This document shows, in pieces, positions 43,041 through 53,059 of a stretch of 64,000 nucleotides of DNA (position 1 is the stretch's first letter; each line of letters begins with the position of its first letter). The position numbers and the translations under genes are program-made. Origin of the DNA: Bacillus safensis (lineage in GTDB: Bacteria > Bacillota > Bacilli > Bacillales > Bacillaceae); contig BSBG01000004.1 in NCBI GenBank assembly GCA_030159235.1, positions 248,001 to 312,000 on the forward strand. The letters are read 5' to 3'. The notes below the pieces were generated by a model. The model was not told where the DNA came from, did no database searches, and was given only the letters and a program-made list of their open reading frames with translations.

Positions 43041-43643
43041 TTATGCCTTTTCCATTAATTGAGCTTCAAGCTCTTTGATTCTTGTGTTTAATACTTCCGT
43101 CATAGCACCTAATCTTTCTTTTGGCGGCAGATGGTCGAATTCAGACAGCTCTATCGGTTCACCGATGATTAAGCGCATTTTCCCCTTCTTGAAGAGACTT
43201 TTCGCATTTGAAGGCCCTTTGTATGCAGCTGGAACAATTGGCGCTTTACCGAGCTGCGCAATGGTCACCGCCCCTCTTTTTAAAGGCACATCCTCTGTTG
43301 TACGTGTTCCGCTTGGAAAAATCCCAACGATCTTTCCCTCTTTTAATAATTTAATGGGCGTTTTAATACTGCTTGGCCCAGGATTCTCTCGATCAACTGG
43401 AAAAGCATGAATCTTTTTTAAAAATCCGCCAATCCATTTATTTGCAAACAATTCTTTTTTCGCCATGTAGTGGATCTCAAACGGAAGAATTCCTGCGCCT
43501 AATGCAAGAACATCCACAAAACCCTCATGTGTACAAGCAATGACAAACCCCCGATCAGTAGGCAGATTCTCTTTTTGATATACTTTGATTCCGCCTCGGA
43601 GAGAAAATAATACTTTGATGGTATAACCTGAAAATTTATACAT
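43041..43643 (-). CDS. plsC: 1-acyl-glycerol-3-phosphate acyltransferase PlsC
   Basis: A 200-residue membrane-associated acyltransferase with the HX4D box as HEGFVD (about 33-38) and the glycerol-phosphate binding motif FPSGTRT. It makes phosphatidic acid from lysophosphatidic acid. Length matches B. subtilis PlsC/YhdO (199). AAGGAAGTGCAC precedes the ATG. B. subtilis has yhdN between this gene and sigM; here there is none. Confidence 0.92.
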   Translation of the reverse strand: MYKFSGYTIKVLFSLRGGIKVYQKENLPTDRGFVIACTHEGFVDVLALGAGILPFEIHYMAKKELFANKWIGGFLKKIHAFPVDRENPGPSSIKTPIKLLKEGKIVGIFPSGTRTTEDVPLKRGAVTIAQLGKAPIVPAAYKGPSNAKSLFKKGKMRLIIGEPIELSEFDHLPPKERLGAMTEVLNTRIKELEAQLMEKA

Positions 43644-43962
43644 AGTGCACTTCCTTTGTTAGAAGAATGAAGGATTTGTTTCTATTATAACAAATTTTTT
43701 ATTACCTGGTACTAAAAATTTGCAAGCAGCCAACAGCCTCATCCCTTTTTTCATTTGAAATGAACGTTCTGTCTGTATTCATACGCAAGGTTTTAGGGGA
43801 GAATAGAATAGGAATTGCGTCCAATTTTGTCGTTTTTCGATGCTTTTTCCTGATTTGTTCTATTGAAAATACTTTATAAATGACGCAAATTTCGCTATGA
43901 TAAGGAGAAATGAGTTTGATTCGGCGAAAGAAATGAGTAATGTACGGTAATGACAAGTTTCG

Positions 43963-43991
43963 TGCAACTTTATGCCTTTCTTATGCGTGTA
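43963..43991 (+). promoter_or_regulatory. SigM autoregulatory promoter
   Basis: TGCAAC at 43963-43968, 17-nt spacer, CGTGTA at 43986-43991: an ECF-type promoter close to the SigM consensus, just upstream of sigM. The rest of the 371-base gap from plsC (43644-44014) holds no gene that I can support. Confidence 0.7.
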
Positions 43992-44014
43992 TAACATAGA
44001 GGGGAGAAAAATCA

Positions 44015-44506
44015 GTGACGATCGATGAAATTTATCAAATGTATATGAACGATGTTTACAGGTTTCTGCTCTCCATGACAAAAGACAAACATTTGGCGGA
44101 AGACTTATTGCAGGAAACCTTTATGCGTGCTTATATACATATTCATTCCTACGACCATAGCAAAGTGAAACCTTGGTTATTTCAGGTGGCACGAAATGCT
44201 TTTATTGATTATGTCAGGAAACATAAAAAAGAAGTGACCATATCGGATGACCTCATTGGCGGTCTTTTACAAACGTCTGTACAAAGCCCTGCTGAACAGG
44301 TTGAAATAAAAGAAGTCCTCACCATGTATTTGGAGCAGCTTCCAGATAACTACAAGGAAGCGTTGACATTATATTATTTAAAAGAACTGAATTACAAGGA
44401 AGCATCCACGGTCATGAATATTACTGAAGCAAATTTTAAAAGTGTTTTATTTCGTGCAAGGCAGCGCCTAAAAGCACTTTACAACAGAGGTGTTAATGAT
44501 GAATGA
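44015..44506 (+). CDS. sigM: ECF sigma factor SigM
   Basis: A 163-residue ECF sigma factor: region 2 (LAEDLLQETFMRAYIHIHSY, WLFQVARNAFIDYVR) and region 4 (LPDNYKEALTLYYLKELNYKEAS...FKSVLFRARQRLK). GAGGGGAG precedes the GTG start. The operon sigM-yhdL-yhdK follows, as in B. subtilis, where SigM responds to cell-wall antibiotics, salt and acid. It overlaps yhdL by 8 nt. Confidence 0.95.
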   Translation: MTIDEIYQMYMNDVYRFLLSMTKDKHLAEDLLQETFMRAYIHIHSYDHSKVKPWLFQVARNAFIDYVRKHKKEVTISDDLIGGLLQTSVQSPAEQVEIKEVLTMYLEQLPDNYKEALTLYYLKELNYKEASTVMNITEANFKSVLFRARQRLKALYNRGVNDE

Positions 44507-45557
44507 AGAGTTTAACAAGCGATGGGAACAATATAATAATGGTGAGATGAATGAGGAAGAAATGATGGCGTTTGAAGAAGAGCTTGAAGAAAACGAAAAG
44601 CGCTTAAGTCAGGAACTGAACGACTCGGATTGGACAGATTTTTCCATCAGTCCTGAAAAACAAAAAGCCATTTTACAGTACGGCAAAAGAAAGTCATATC
44701 TACGTATTTCCGTACTTGCTGTCATATCGACACTCATTATTCTACCGCTTTGTACATTAGGAAGCTATCTATACTACGGCATTGGCGGAGCCGAAAGCAA
44801 AGGCAATCATTTTATGGAGACAGCCGCTGTCACAGTCGCTTTGACCAAACCAAACGTAGCCATTGATATGAAGGATTTAAAAGGTCAGGTCAAGCTTTTT
44901 GGGATGAACACCGAATTGAAGCTGCAAAAACAAATTGGCAATAAAACAGAAGCTATTGGCAGTGAGCAAATCGAGATGTTTTTCGATAAATTAAAGCAGC
45001 CTACCATCTCATATTACGGGGACAGTGCACGCGAAACGGAGGATTTCTTTACCCACCCTTCGGCGCAGACAGATGCCTCAAAAAAACAAACACTCGCTAC
45101 TTTAGACAAGCTTCCTGAAGGAACAGTAAGTGAAGTATATGTATCCTATGACAAAGCTTACACACCAAAAGACGTGTATTCTTTTGCTAAAAAATACGAT
45201 ATGAAAGTGCTCTGGAATGCGATGAAAACAGAGGATTCATTAAGTGCGAACCAGCGGCCAATCGGCTTTCCTGGGAGAGACTCTGAATTCTTAAAAGAGC
45301 TTCAGCACACATCAAAAACAGAGGTAGATCAATTCAAAGATGCCCTTGCTTACGTTAATCAGCACCCAACCTGGGCAAAAACGATTTCTGGCAGACCTGA
45401 GCTTGATCTATCTAACCGAATTCGCTATATCAATCAAAATGGCGTCATGATTTATGGCTCTGTGATCACAGGTCCTTCGAAAGAGATTGAAAAATTTGTG
45501 AAAACAAAACGCATTAAAACGGCAAAAGTGAGCGAGGTGGAATTATGGAATTGGTAA
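44499..45557 (+). CDS. yhdL: YhdL, anti-SigM factor
   Basis: A 352-residue protein: acidic N-terminal cytoplasmic part (about 1-65), one membrane helix (about 70-92, LRISVLAVISTLIILPLCTL) and a large outside domain. This layout fits the anti-sigma factor YhdL, which holds SigM at the membrane with YhdK. I use ATG 44499; GTG 44490 overlaps the ribosome site. It overlaps sigM by 8 nt and yhdK by 13 nt. Confidence 0.92.
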   Translation: MNEEFNKRWEQYNNGEMNEEEMMAFEEELEENEKRLSQELNDSDWTDFSISPEKQKAILQYGKRKSYLRISVLAVISTLIILPLCTLGSYLYYGIGGAESKGNHFMETAAVTVALTKPNVAIDMKDLKGQVKLFGMNTELKLQKQIGNKTEAIGSEQIEMFFDKLKQPTISYYGDSARETEDFFTHPSAQTDASKKQTLATLDKLPEGTVSEVYVSYDKAYTPKDVYSFAKKYDMKVLWNAMKTEDSLSANQRPIGFPGRDSEFLKELQHTSKTEVDQFKDALAYVNQHPTWAKTISGRPELDLSNRIRYINQNGVMIYGSVITGPSKEIEKFVKTKRIKTAKVSEVELWNW

Positions 45558-45835
45558 GAATTTTTAAAGAGCATAATGTATTTGGCTGGATTTCTGTCGG
45601 CACAGCGATATTATCCCTGCTCATGCTGAACCTCGCCATTATCAGCAACGTGACATTTTATTCTTTTCAAATGCTTCCTTTTGCAATGGCCGCAGTTCCA
45701 TTTGGCATTATTGAATTGTTCATTAAAAAAGGCCGTACGGGTCCAGGTTTCCTCGGTGTCGTACTGAATATCTTTGTCATTGTTTGTGTCTATGCCATCG
45801 TATCAATCGATGTCGATCTTCAATTAGGTTTTTAA
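45545..45835 (+). CDS. yhdK: YhdK, SigM-negative-regulator membrane partner
   Basis: A 96-residue protein with three hydrophobic segments starting MELVRIFKEHNVFGWISVG. Its position at the end of the sigM operon and size match YhdK, which works with YhdL to restrain SigM. It overlaps the end of yhdL, so the two are coupled. A strong terminator follows. Confidence 0.9.
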   Translation: MELVRIFKEHNVFGWISVGTAILSLLMLNLAIISNVTFYSFQMLPFAMAAVPFGIIELFIKKGRTGPGFLGVVLNIFVIVCVYAIVSIDVDLQLGF

Positions 45836-45852
45836 TGAGTACCTAACATGAA

Positions 45853-45897
45853 AAGCCCGTCTTACTTGACTGCACCAAGTAGGCACGGGCTTTTTTT
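45853..45897. terminator. Bidirectional terminator, yhdK / bcaP
   Basis: AAAAGCCCGT / GCACGGGCTTTTTTT with an inner CTTACTTG / CCAAGTAG part. Confidence 0.85.
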
Positions 45898-45900
45898 GAT

Positions 45901-47301
45901 TTATTTTTTATTTAATTCTGAGTGCTTTCTTGAATATAAGAAATAGACAACTAATCCAATGGCAAGCCAGATTAAGAAACGAACAAAGGTGATCGCACCG
46001 AGCTTATAAATAAGCAATCCACAAGATAGTATAGCTAAAATTGGGATAAGCGGCACTGCTGGGCATTTGAATGCTCTCGGTAAGTCCGGCTGCGTTTTTC
46101 TCATCACAATGACCGCCACTGAAATCAAAATGAATGCTGAAAGTGTCCCGATGTTCACTAGACTTGCCAGCTCATCAAGTGGAATAAATCCACCCATTAA
46201 TGCTGACAATGTACCAAAGAACAATGTATTGATATAAGGTGTTTTATACTTTGAGTGAACCTTCGATAGTACCTTTGGCATCAAACCGTCGCGAGACATA
46301 GCAAACATTACGCGTGTTTGGCCGTACAGCATGACAAGCATAACGGTTGTCATTCCTAGAATCGCTCCGACATCTACAATACCAGCCACCCAATTTTGTC
46401 CGGCTATTTGTAAAACAAGAGACACTGGATGAGATACTCCCTCAAAATTCATGAAAGGAACGATGCCCGTCATAATCGCACTAACAACGACATAAAGCAG
46501 AGTACAAATTAATAAGGAAGTGATGATCCCTCTAGGCAGGTTGCGTGATGGATTTTTTGTCTCCTCTGCCGCAGAAGCAACTGCATCAAACCCGATAAAG
46601 GCAAAGAATACAAGGGCTGCTGCACTTAAGACACCTGATGTCCCAAATGGCACGAAGGGTGTCCAGTTTTCAGGTTTTACATATTTCACAGCTACTAGAA
46701 TAAAGAGCAGGATGACCGCAATTTTCATAATCACCATGATGTTATTCACACGTTTTGATTCTTTAATACCAAAATACAGCAGGAAGGTGATGATCATTAA
46801 AATAATGAATGCTGGAAGATTAAAATATGTCACTTGCCCCTTTAAACCACCTGGTGCTGCTGTTAACTCCACTGGTATATGAATCCCGATCCCATTTAAA
46901 AATGATACAAAATAGCCTGACCAGCCTGCTGAAACGGCACTAGCAGCCAGCATATACTCTAAAATTAAATCCCAGCCAATGATGAATGCTAAAAATTCTC
47001 CCATTGATGCGTACGTAAATGTATACACAGATCCTGACACAGGCACTGTGGAAGCAAATTCCGCATAAGAAAGTGCTGCAAACAAACAAGCGAGACCTGC
47101 GATGACAAACGATAGAACGAGTCCTGGTCCTGCAGTGACAGCTCCTGTACCTGTCAGAACAAATATCCCTGTTCCGATAATAGCTCCAATGCCAAGCATG
47201 GTTAAATCAAATGAACCCAATTCCTTTTTTAACGCTTTTTCCCCTTGTGTTGCCGCAATGAGCTCTGAAATGCTCTTTTTTCTAAACAACGAATTGCTCA
47301 T
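45901..47301 (-). CDS. bcaP: BcaP (YhdG), branched-chain amino-acid permease
   Basis: A 466-residue APC-family permease with about 12 membrane helices and the hallmark GAIIGTGIFVLTG near the N-terminus, FIGFDAVASAAEETKNPSRNLP in the middle. Length and position match B. subtilis BcaP/YhdG (465), the major importer of isoleucine, valine and threonine and a strong CodY target. A CodY-like box lies upstream. Confidence 0.9.
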   Translation of the reverse strand: MSNSLFRKKSISELIAATQGEKALKKELGSFDLTMLGIGAIIGTGIFVLTGTGAVTAGPGLVLSFVIAGLACLFAALSYAEFASTVPVSGSVYTFTYASMGEFLAFIIGWDLILEYMLAASAVSAGWSGYFVSFLNGIGIHIPVELTAAPGGLKGQVTYFNLPAFIILMIITFLLYFGIKESKRVNNIMVIMKIAVILLFILVAVKYVKPENWTPFVPFGTSGVLSAAALVFFAFIGFDAVASAAEETKNPSRNLPRGIITSLLICTLLYVVVSAIMTGIVPFMNFEGVSHPVSLVLQIAGQNWVAGIVDVGAILGMTTVMLVMLYGQTRVMFAMSRDGLMPKVLSKVHSKYKTPYINTLFFGTLSALMGGFIPLDELASLVNIGTLSAFILISVAVIVMRKTQPDLPRAFKCPAVPLIPILAILSCGLLIYKLGAITFVRFLIWLAIGLVVYFLYSRKHSELNKK

Positions 47302-47359
47302 ACGATCACTCCCAAAACTTAGTATCAGTCTAAAGACGCCACGATCCTATCATTCACAA

Positions 47360-47374
47360 TATTTTCTGAATATT
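47360..47374 (-). promoter_or_regulatory. CodY box upstream of bcaP
   Basis: TATTTTCTGAATATT matches AATTTTCWGAAAATT at 13 of 15 bases, 59 bp before bcaP. In B. subtilis CodY represses bcaP when branched-chain amino acids are plentiful. The remaining very AT-rich gap (47302-47741) contains only the lytE terminator as a recognisable feature. Confidence 0.7.
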
Positions 47375-47703
47375 TAGATTAATTTTAGCGCAATAAATTG
47401 GTGGCGTAAAATTATTATATATGAAAATTAAAAAATGAAAACACTTTTTTTAAAAATAGAATGAAAATTCTTATATATCAACGAAATCATTTGTCAATCA
47501 GTAGGTTAGATTTTCTCCACTCCTTATTCATTGAATAACTTCTCTCTCTCTATTTATTATATAAAATTGAAAATTATATTTTTTTTATATACTTATTATT
47601 CAACAAAAATATAGGACCCTTTTCAAGCGGGTCCACATTTAAAGCCTATAGTCTGATCGTGATCTATGAGAAAAGCCTAGTTGTTCGGTACAAATGATAT
47701 ATG

Positions 47704-47733
47704 AAAAAAGAGACTGCTTCATCGCAGTCTCTT
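47704..47733 (-). terminator. Terminator of lytE
   Basis: Minus-strand AGAGACTGC-GATGA-GCAGTCTCT with six T's. Confidence 0.9.
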
Positions 47734-47741
47734 AAAATAAA

Positions 47742-48563
47742 TTAGTTTACGAATGTTTTTGCTCCAAGATAAATCGGCTTCCAATAGCTTGAAGTCATAT
47801 CACTGATCGTTACACCGTCAGAACCAGCATGGATGAACTTGTTGTTCCCAATGTAGACACCCATGTGAGATGGGCCGGATTTATACGTTGTAAAGAAGAC
47901 AAAATCTCCAACCTTTGGTGTTGATACGCTTTTCATCGATCCCCAGAAACCTTCAGTTGTCTGTCTTGAAATCTTTTTTTGTTTGTTAATGATATACCAC
48001 ATAAATCCGCTGCAATCAAAGCCATTCGTTGTCGTTCCACCCCATTTATATGGTGTACCGGTCTGCGCTTTAGCATCCGCTATAAGCTTAGACGTGTTTA
48101 AGGAAGAAGTAGAGACTGTTTTTTCTTTGACAGGTGTTGTCTTCACTTTAGATGTCTTTTTCACCTTTAGCTTTTGCCCGATTTTAATGAGGTCTGTTTT
48201 GAGTTTATTTAACGATTTCAGCTCTTTCACAGTCATCCCGTACTTTTTGCCAATCTTCGCTAATGTATCACCTTTGACAACTTTATGAGTGGCTGTCGCT
48301 GAAGTCGCTTTTACTTTTGTTGTTGTTTTCGTGGCTTTTTTCAAGGAAGTTCCATTCACTTTTAAGGTTTGTCCAACATAAATTACGTTAGATTTCAGCT
48401 TATTGTCTGTTTTAATCTTGCTAACGGTTGTTTTGTATCTTTTCGCTAAAACAGAAAGAGAGTCACCTTTTTGAACCTTTACTGATTGTGCTGAGGCAGC
48501 TCCAGCAAATAATGTCGTCCCAAGTAGAACTGCACTTGCAGCTGTGATCAATTGTTTTTTCAT
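47742..48563 (-). CDS. lytE: LytE-type LysM / NlpC-P60 D,L-endopeptidase (two LysM repeats)
   Basis: A 273-residue secreted autolysin: signal peptide (cleavage after about ASA at 25), two LysM repeats (about 27-69 and 92-134, each with KGD-L and GQxLKV ends), a Lys/Thr-rich linker and an NlpC/P60 domain with C184 (DCSG), H233 and H245. It cleaves D-gamma-Glu-meso-DAP bonds and is linked to wall growth. B. subtilis LytE has three LysM repeats and 334 residues; this one is shorter. Position beside phoA and spoVR supports the lytE call. Confidence 0.88.
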   Translation of the reverse strand: MKKQLITAASAVLLGTTLFAGAASAQSVKVQKGDSLSVLAKRYKTTVSKIKTDNKLKSNVIYVGQTLKVNGTSLKKATKTTTKVKATSATATHKVVKGDTLAKIGKKYGMTVKELKSLNKLKTDLIKIGQKLKVKKTSKVKTTPVKEKTVSTSSLNTSKLIADAKAQTGTPYKWGGTTTNGFDCSGFMWYIINKQKKISRQTTEGFWGSMKSVSTPKVGDFVFFTTYKSGPSHMGVYIGNNKFIHAGSDGVTISDMTSSYWKPIYLGAKTFVN

Positions 48564-48917
48564 TTGTTCCTCCTGTATGTATCAATCGTGATCCGAATTT
48601 TTATCTACTTACTATTATAAGGATCATATACCAGAAGAAATAGTCTTGACTTCCTACGACATTATGCTTATTAATTCGGTAAAATTTATTTTTTTTTAGG
48701 GTTCTTTTTATTTCATTTTTATTACACAATCATGACAAAATCATCGCATCTTGTCATGGATAAATGATACATTCATTTCTCTTTTTGGTTCATTCTATGT
48801 AAAGTGGACCTTTACAATTTTAAAGTGATCTTTACCGTCCTGTAAAAAGGAATCCACAATTCTGCTCTACCATTGTAAACGTAAGAGCGATACATAAACA
48901 ATGAGGAGGCAAAATGA
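48564..48917. promoter_or_regulatory. lytE-phoA divergent region with Pho-box-like repeats
   Basis: TTTACA (48811-48816), TTTAAA (48819-48824) and TTTACC (48831-48836) resemble PhoP sites (TT[A/T/C]ACA repeats) about 85-105 bp before phoA, but the spacing is irregular. A TATAAT that could serve lytE lies near 48615 on the minus strand. Nothing else is evident in these 354 bases. Confidence 0.4.
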
Positions 48918-50282
48918 ATGAGAGTGTTAAAAAGCTCGAAAACGAAAATTGCTGCAGTGGCAGCAGCATCTGTGCTATCAATTGGCATTTTTTCAGGGAT
49001 TGAATTTGGACAAGCTGACAAGGCTGAAGCTAAAAAGAAGCCGAAAAATGACGTGCAAAATGTGATCGTGCTGATTGGAGATGGCATGGGAACACCTTAT
49101 CTCTCAACTTACCGCTCATTTAAACACAACGGTGACCTTTCAAAGCAAACAGCGTTTGACCCTTACCTCACTGGCATGCATAAAACATACCCTGACGACT
49201 CTAAAAATAACATCACCGATTCAGCAGCGGCTGGTACAGCCATGGCGACTGGTAAAAAGACATATAACAATGCAATCGGCGTAAATAAAAACGGTAAAAA
49301 ATTAAAAACCGTTTTAGAAGAAGCCAAACGCAAAGGAAAGTCTACGGGTCTTGTCGTGACATCTGAATTAACAAATGCCACGCCTGCTGCATATGCCGCA
49401 CACGATGTGTCTAGGAAAAACACAGCAGCCATCGCTGATGATTTCTTCGATGAGAAAATCGGAAAACAGCATACAGTCGATGTCATGCTTGGCGGAGGGC
49501 TAGTCGATTTTGTTCGCAAAGATCGTGATTTGACGAAAGAATTCAAAAAAGCAGGCTATCGTTATGTGACCAATAAAGCTGACTTACAAAAAAACAAAAA
49601 TCAAAAGATGTTAGGCATTTTTGCTGATGGAGGCCTCGATAAGGCCATTGACCGTGATAAAACGACCCCTTCCCTGCAAGACATGACTTCCTCAGCTATC
49701 AAGCAGCTGTCTAAAAACAAAAAAGGATTTTTCCTGATGGTCGAAGGCAGTCAAATTGACTGGGCTGGGCATGATCATGATATTGTCAGTGCGATGAGCG
49801 AAATGAAGGATTTTGAAAAAGCATTTGAAGAAGCGATGCGTTTTGCGAAAAAGGATAAAAACACGTTAGTCATCACTACTGCTGATCATTCAACTGGCGG
49901 ACTTTCCTTCGGAGCAGACGGTTCGGGCAGCTGGGATTATCAGCCTGTCAAAGCAGCAAAAAAGACACCTGATTTTATTGCAAACAAAATTGCAGGCGGC
50001 ATGACGGTTGAAACTGCGCTCAAACAATACATCGACCTTGATTTCACAAAAGAGGAAATCGCTTCGATTCAAAAAGCAGCTGAAACAAAAGATCCTGTTC
50101 AAATGGATGATGCAATTGAAAAAGTCATCAACACGAGGTCACATACAGGCTGGACCACATCGGGTCATACAGGGGATGAAGTACCATTTTATGCTTATGG
50201 ACCTACAAGCCAGCAGCTAAAAGGACTCATGGAAAACACCGATCAAGCGAAACATATTTTTAAGCTGCTGAAAAACCAATAA
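48918..50282 (+). CDS. phoA: Secreted alkaline phosphatase (PhoA-like)
   Basis: A 454-residue secreted enzyme: signal peptide up to about residue 38, then VIVLIGDGMGTPY (metal D55) and the nucleophile motif DSAAAGTAMATG (S102), VEGSQIDWAGHDHD and TTADHSTGG. It releases phosphate from esters outside the cell. The neighbours lytE and spoVR match phoA in B. subtilis. GAGGAGGC precedes the ATG. Pho-box-like repeats lie upstream, so PhoPR control under phosphate limitation is expected. Confidence 0.9.
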   Translation: MRVLKSSKTKIAAVAAASVLSIGIFSGIEFGQADKAEAKKKPKNDVQNVIVLIGDGMGTPYLSTYRSFKHNGDLSKQTAFDPYLTGMHKTYPDDSKNNITDSAAAGTAMATGKKTYNNAIGVNKNGKKLKTVLEEAKRKGKSTGLVVTSELTNATPAAYAAHDVSRKNTAAIADDFFDEKIGKQHTVDVMLGGGLVDFVRKDRDLTKEFKKAGYRYVTNKADLQKNKNQKMLGIFADGGLDKAIDRDKTTPSLQDMTSSAIKQLSKNKKGFFLMVEGSQIDWAGHDHDIVSAMSEMKDFEKAFEEAMRFAKKDKNTLVITTADHSTGGLSFGADGSGSWDYQPVKAAKKTPDFIANKIAGGMTVETALKQYIDLDFTKEEIASIQKAAETKDPVQMDDAIEKVINTRSHTGWTTSGHTGDEVPFYAYGPTSQQLKGLMENTDQAKHIFKLLKNQ

Positions 50283-50288
50283 AACGGG

Positions 50289-50322
50289 CAAAAAAGATGT
50301 CTGCTAAGAGACATCTTTTTTG
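50289..50322. terminator. Bidirectional terminator, phoA / spoVR
   Basis: AAAAAAGATGTCT / AGAGACATCTTTTTT between the convergent genes. Confidence 0.9.
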
Positions 50323-50329
50323 GTCTTTT

Positions 50330-51745
50330 TTAAGCCAGATACTTCCTATGAACGCCTTTTCCATCATACGAAAACATCACTTCTTTTCCTTCAAGAACGG
50401 ACTCAATATGGACACTTCTCCCCCACAGCTGATGTAAATACGGAAGTACTTTTTCTAGGTATTTGAGATCGAGCTCAATGCCTTCATACCAATGCTTGAT
50501 ATAGAGTTCATTGTTTTTTAAATAGTCGCCATCGATGACTGTTAAATACGGAAAGCCGCCATTGACCCTCATGCTGACTAACTGGTCACGAACCGACTTC
50601 CATTCTTTATCAATGACTTTATAGTCTCTCCCCTGCTTCTGAAACAAGTACAAGTCTTCCCTCATGACTAGGTCTTTCGTTAAGTAGTTTCGAATAAAGG
50701 AAATATCTGATTCAATTTCTCTGACTTCAAACATTTTGCTGCGGCCAGATCCCTCTGTGACCCCTGCTTTTTTTAATTCTTCACATGGGTTGTTATAGCG
50801 CTCTTCTATATCTTCAAAAATTTTCAGCCCTAAATAATAAGGATTGATGCCTGTTTTAGAGGGCTGCACCACACCTGCATTTAATTTTGCAAACTCGATT
50901 GATTCACTTGAATTCAAATCAAGCTCTCGCATAATCCGCTGGTGCCAATACGATGCCCAGCCTTCATTCATAATCTTTGTTTCCAGCTGCGGCCAAAAAT
51001 AGAGCATTTCTTCTCTCAGCATAGTGAGGACATCCCGCTGCCACGGCTCTAGCTCCCTGGAATGCGCCTCAATAAAGAGTAAAATATCCTTTTCCGGCTT
51101 TGGAGGGAATTGCTTGACGGTTTTCTTTTTCTCACGCGTCTTTGGCTCATCCATTCCCCACAAATCATCATACGGCGTTTGACGTTTTGGTTTATCTTCT
51201 TCATATTCTTCTTCATCGTCCATATTCCAGCTTAATTTTGAGCGAACAAGAGACGGATCAATATGCTCTTGGAGAGCCAATACGGCATCTAAAAAGGATT
51301 CCACCTCTTTTGTTCCATGGATATGCTCATATTCTTTGATCCGCTCTGCCGCCGCTGACATGCTTTCGACCATATCTCGTTTTGTGTTTTGGAAACGGCA
51401 ATTATTTTTGAAGAAATCACAGTGTGCCAATACATGAGCCACAATTAATTTATTTTGAACAAGCGTATTGTTATCAAGTAGAAAGGCGTAGCAAGGATTT
51501 GAATTGATCACCAGCTCGTAAATTTTGCTTAATCCTAAATCATAATGAAGCTTCATTTTATGAAATTGCTTTCCAAAGCTCCAGTGGCTAAATCGTGTTG
51601 GCATTCCGTATGCACCGAATGTATAAATAATTTCCGCGGGACAGATTTCATACCTCATCGGATAAAAATCTAGACCAAATCCTTCTGCAATTTCTGTGAT
51701 TTCATCAATGGCTCTTTGTAAATGACGTTTTTCAGATACGCTCAA
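50330..51745 (-). CDS. spoVR: Stage V sporulation protein R
   Basis: A SpoVR-family protein of 471 residues, close to B. subtilis SpoVR (468), with strongly conserved stretches: [32 protein letters not shown], and [16 protein letters not shown]. It is required for normal spore cortex formation; biochemical activity unknown. I prefer the TTG at 51745, which has GGAGGG 9 nt upstream; the ATG at 51754 touches that site. An acidic, low-complexity insert (about [13 protein letters not shown]) lies in the middle. Confidence 0.92.
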   Translation of the reverse strand: MSVSEKRHLQRAIDEITEIAEGFGLDFYPMRYEICPAEIIYTFGAYGMPTRFSHWSFGKQFHKMKLHYDLGLSKIYELVINSNPCYAFLLDNNTLVQNKLIVAHVLAHCDFFKNNCRFQNTKRDMVESMSAAAERIKEYEHIHGTKEVESFLDAVLALQEHIDPSLVRSKLSWNMDDEEEYEEDKPKRQTPYDDLWGMDEPKTREKKKTVKQFPPKPEKDILLFIEAHSRELEPWQRDVLTMLREEMLYFWPQLETKIMNEGWASYWHQRIMRELDLNSSESIEFAKLNAGVVQPSKTGINPYYLGLKIFEDIEERYNNPCEELKKAGVTEGSGRSKMFEVREIESDISFIRNYLTKDLVMREDLYLFQKQGRDYKVIDKEWKSVRDQLVSMRVNGGFPYLTVIDGDYLKNNELYIKHWYEGIELDLKYLEKVLPYLHQLWGRSVHIESVLEGKEVMFSYDGKGVHRKYLA

Positions 51746-51821
51746 GGAAACCATCCCTCCTCATCGGATTTATCCCTACTATATGAGCGTATGTAAAAAA
51801 ACATGTTGTTCCGCCAATCGT

Positions 51822-53021
51822 TTAGACGACTTCCATTTCTTTCGTGGATTGCCCGCCGAATGCTTCGAAATGAATATTCTCTGCTGGAATTCCCAGAACT
51901 TTTAGGATATGAATAATTTCCTGTGTAAACACCGGGGAACCGCATAGATAAAATTGGCCTTTCCCTTCTCCAATTACCGATTGAAGGAATGGACGGTCAA
52001 TGCGTGAAGCCGCTTTCTCAACAAGTTCCCCCTTCCCAGGCTGCACAAACTGTTCGTTACATAGGATGATGCGCCCATGAGAAGCTGAAGCTAGAACGCT
52101 TTCAAATTCATTTTCGAAAGCGGTTACATCCTCTAATCGATCTGCATGAATCATCGTAAATGGATGGCTGTTTTGAGCTGCTGTTTTCATTAAACCAATC
52201 ATTGGTGTGACGCCAGACCCAGCACTGATGAAATAAACAGGCTCTTTTGTGTCTTTTTGCAAACAGAACATCCCCTGCGGCATACTCACTTGAAGAACGT
52301 CTCCTTCTTCCATTTCATCATGCAAAAAAGTGGATACATGACCATCGCGTTTAACCGTAATGCGGTAATAAGATGGATGATGCTGATCTGATAAACTGTA
52401 TTGTCTGCTGCACATATAGGCTTCACCCGGCATATCTGCCTGAACCGTAATATATTGGCCTGCTTCATACATTGGCAGCTCTGATTCATCTTCTGGTACT
52501 AAATAAAAGGAGATAAGTGATGAAGATTCTTGTAACTTTTTCTTTATCACAAACGGTTTTACATCTGCCCATCCGCCTGTTTCTTTCACATTTTTATCCA
52601 TCATGTCTGCTTCTATAGTGATGAAAATATTCGCAATGATGTCATATGCAGATTTCCAAGCTGATAAAGTGGCATCTTCTTCTGTTAAACCAAATACGTC
52701 TTTCATAGCTTCAATCAGATGATATCCCACGATTGAATACTGCTCTTTTTTGACCATGACACTCACATGCTTATGGGCAATTTGTTTGACCGCAGGAAGC
52801 AATTCCTCTAATCGATCAATATGCAGTGCAGCTTGATATAGTGTGGCAGCAAGTGCCTCTGGTTGACTTCCGTTCATGAGATTTGTTTTATTAAATTGAT
52901 TGAGTAGCTCTGGATGCTGGCGAATCATATTTTGATAAAAAACAGTCACAAGTTTGGTTCCCTCGGCTTTTAGTAGAGGGGCTGATTGTTTAATCGCATT
53001 CATTTGGTCTTTAGATAACAT
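51822..53021 (-). CDS. hmp: Flavohemoprotein Hmp (nitric oxide dioxygenase)
   Basis: A 399-residue protein: globin domain (1-140, distal Tyr 29, proximal His 85), FAD-binding domain (CSRQYSLSD) and NAD-binding domain (SAGSGVTPMIGL). It converts NO plus O2 to nitrate with NADPH. ATG 53021 is chosen because GAAGGA precedes it; the longer frame to 53093 runs through the promoter and NsrR site. It is divergent from nsrR, the likely repressor. Confidence 0.94.
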   Translation of the reverse strand: MLSKDQMNAIKQSAPLLKAEGTKLVTVFYQNMIRQHPELLNQFNKTNLMNGSQPEALAATLYQAALHIDRLEELLPAVKQIAHKHVSVMVKKEQYSIVGYHLIEAMKDVFGLTEEDATLSAWKSAYDIIANIFITIEADMMDKNVKETGGWADVKPFVIKKKLQESSSLISFYLVPEDESELPMYEAGQYITVQADMPGEAYMCSRQYSLSDQHHPSYYRITVKRDGHVSTFLHDEMEEGDVLQVSMPQGMFCLQKDTKEPVYFISAGSGVTPMIGLMKTAAQNSHPFTMIHADRLEDVTAFENEFESVLASASHGRIILCNEQFVQPGKGELVEKAASRIDRPFLQSVIGEGKGQFYLCGSPVFTQEIIHILKVLGIPAENIHFEAFGGQSTKEMEVV

Positions 53022-53042
53022 CGCTATTCCTTCTTTCAAAAG

Positions 53043-53059
53043 AAGTATTTTAAATACAT
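53043..53059 (-). promoter_or_regulatory. NsrR operator at hmp, with a second half-like site
   Basis: A palindrome GTATTT-T-AAATAC (53045-53057) lies 24 bp before the hmp start, matching the AT-rich NsrR consensus. A related ACATGTTTTAAATGT lies at 53104-53118, nearer nsrR. NsrR releases hmp on NO exposure. Confidence 0.65.
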
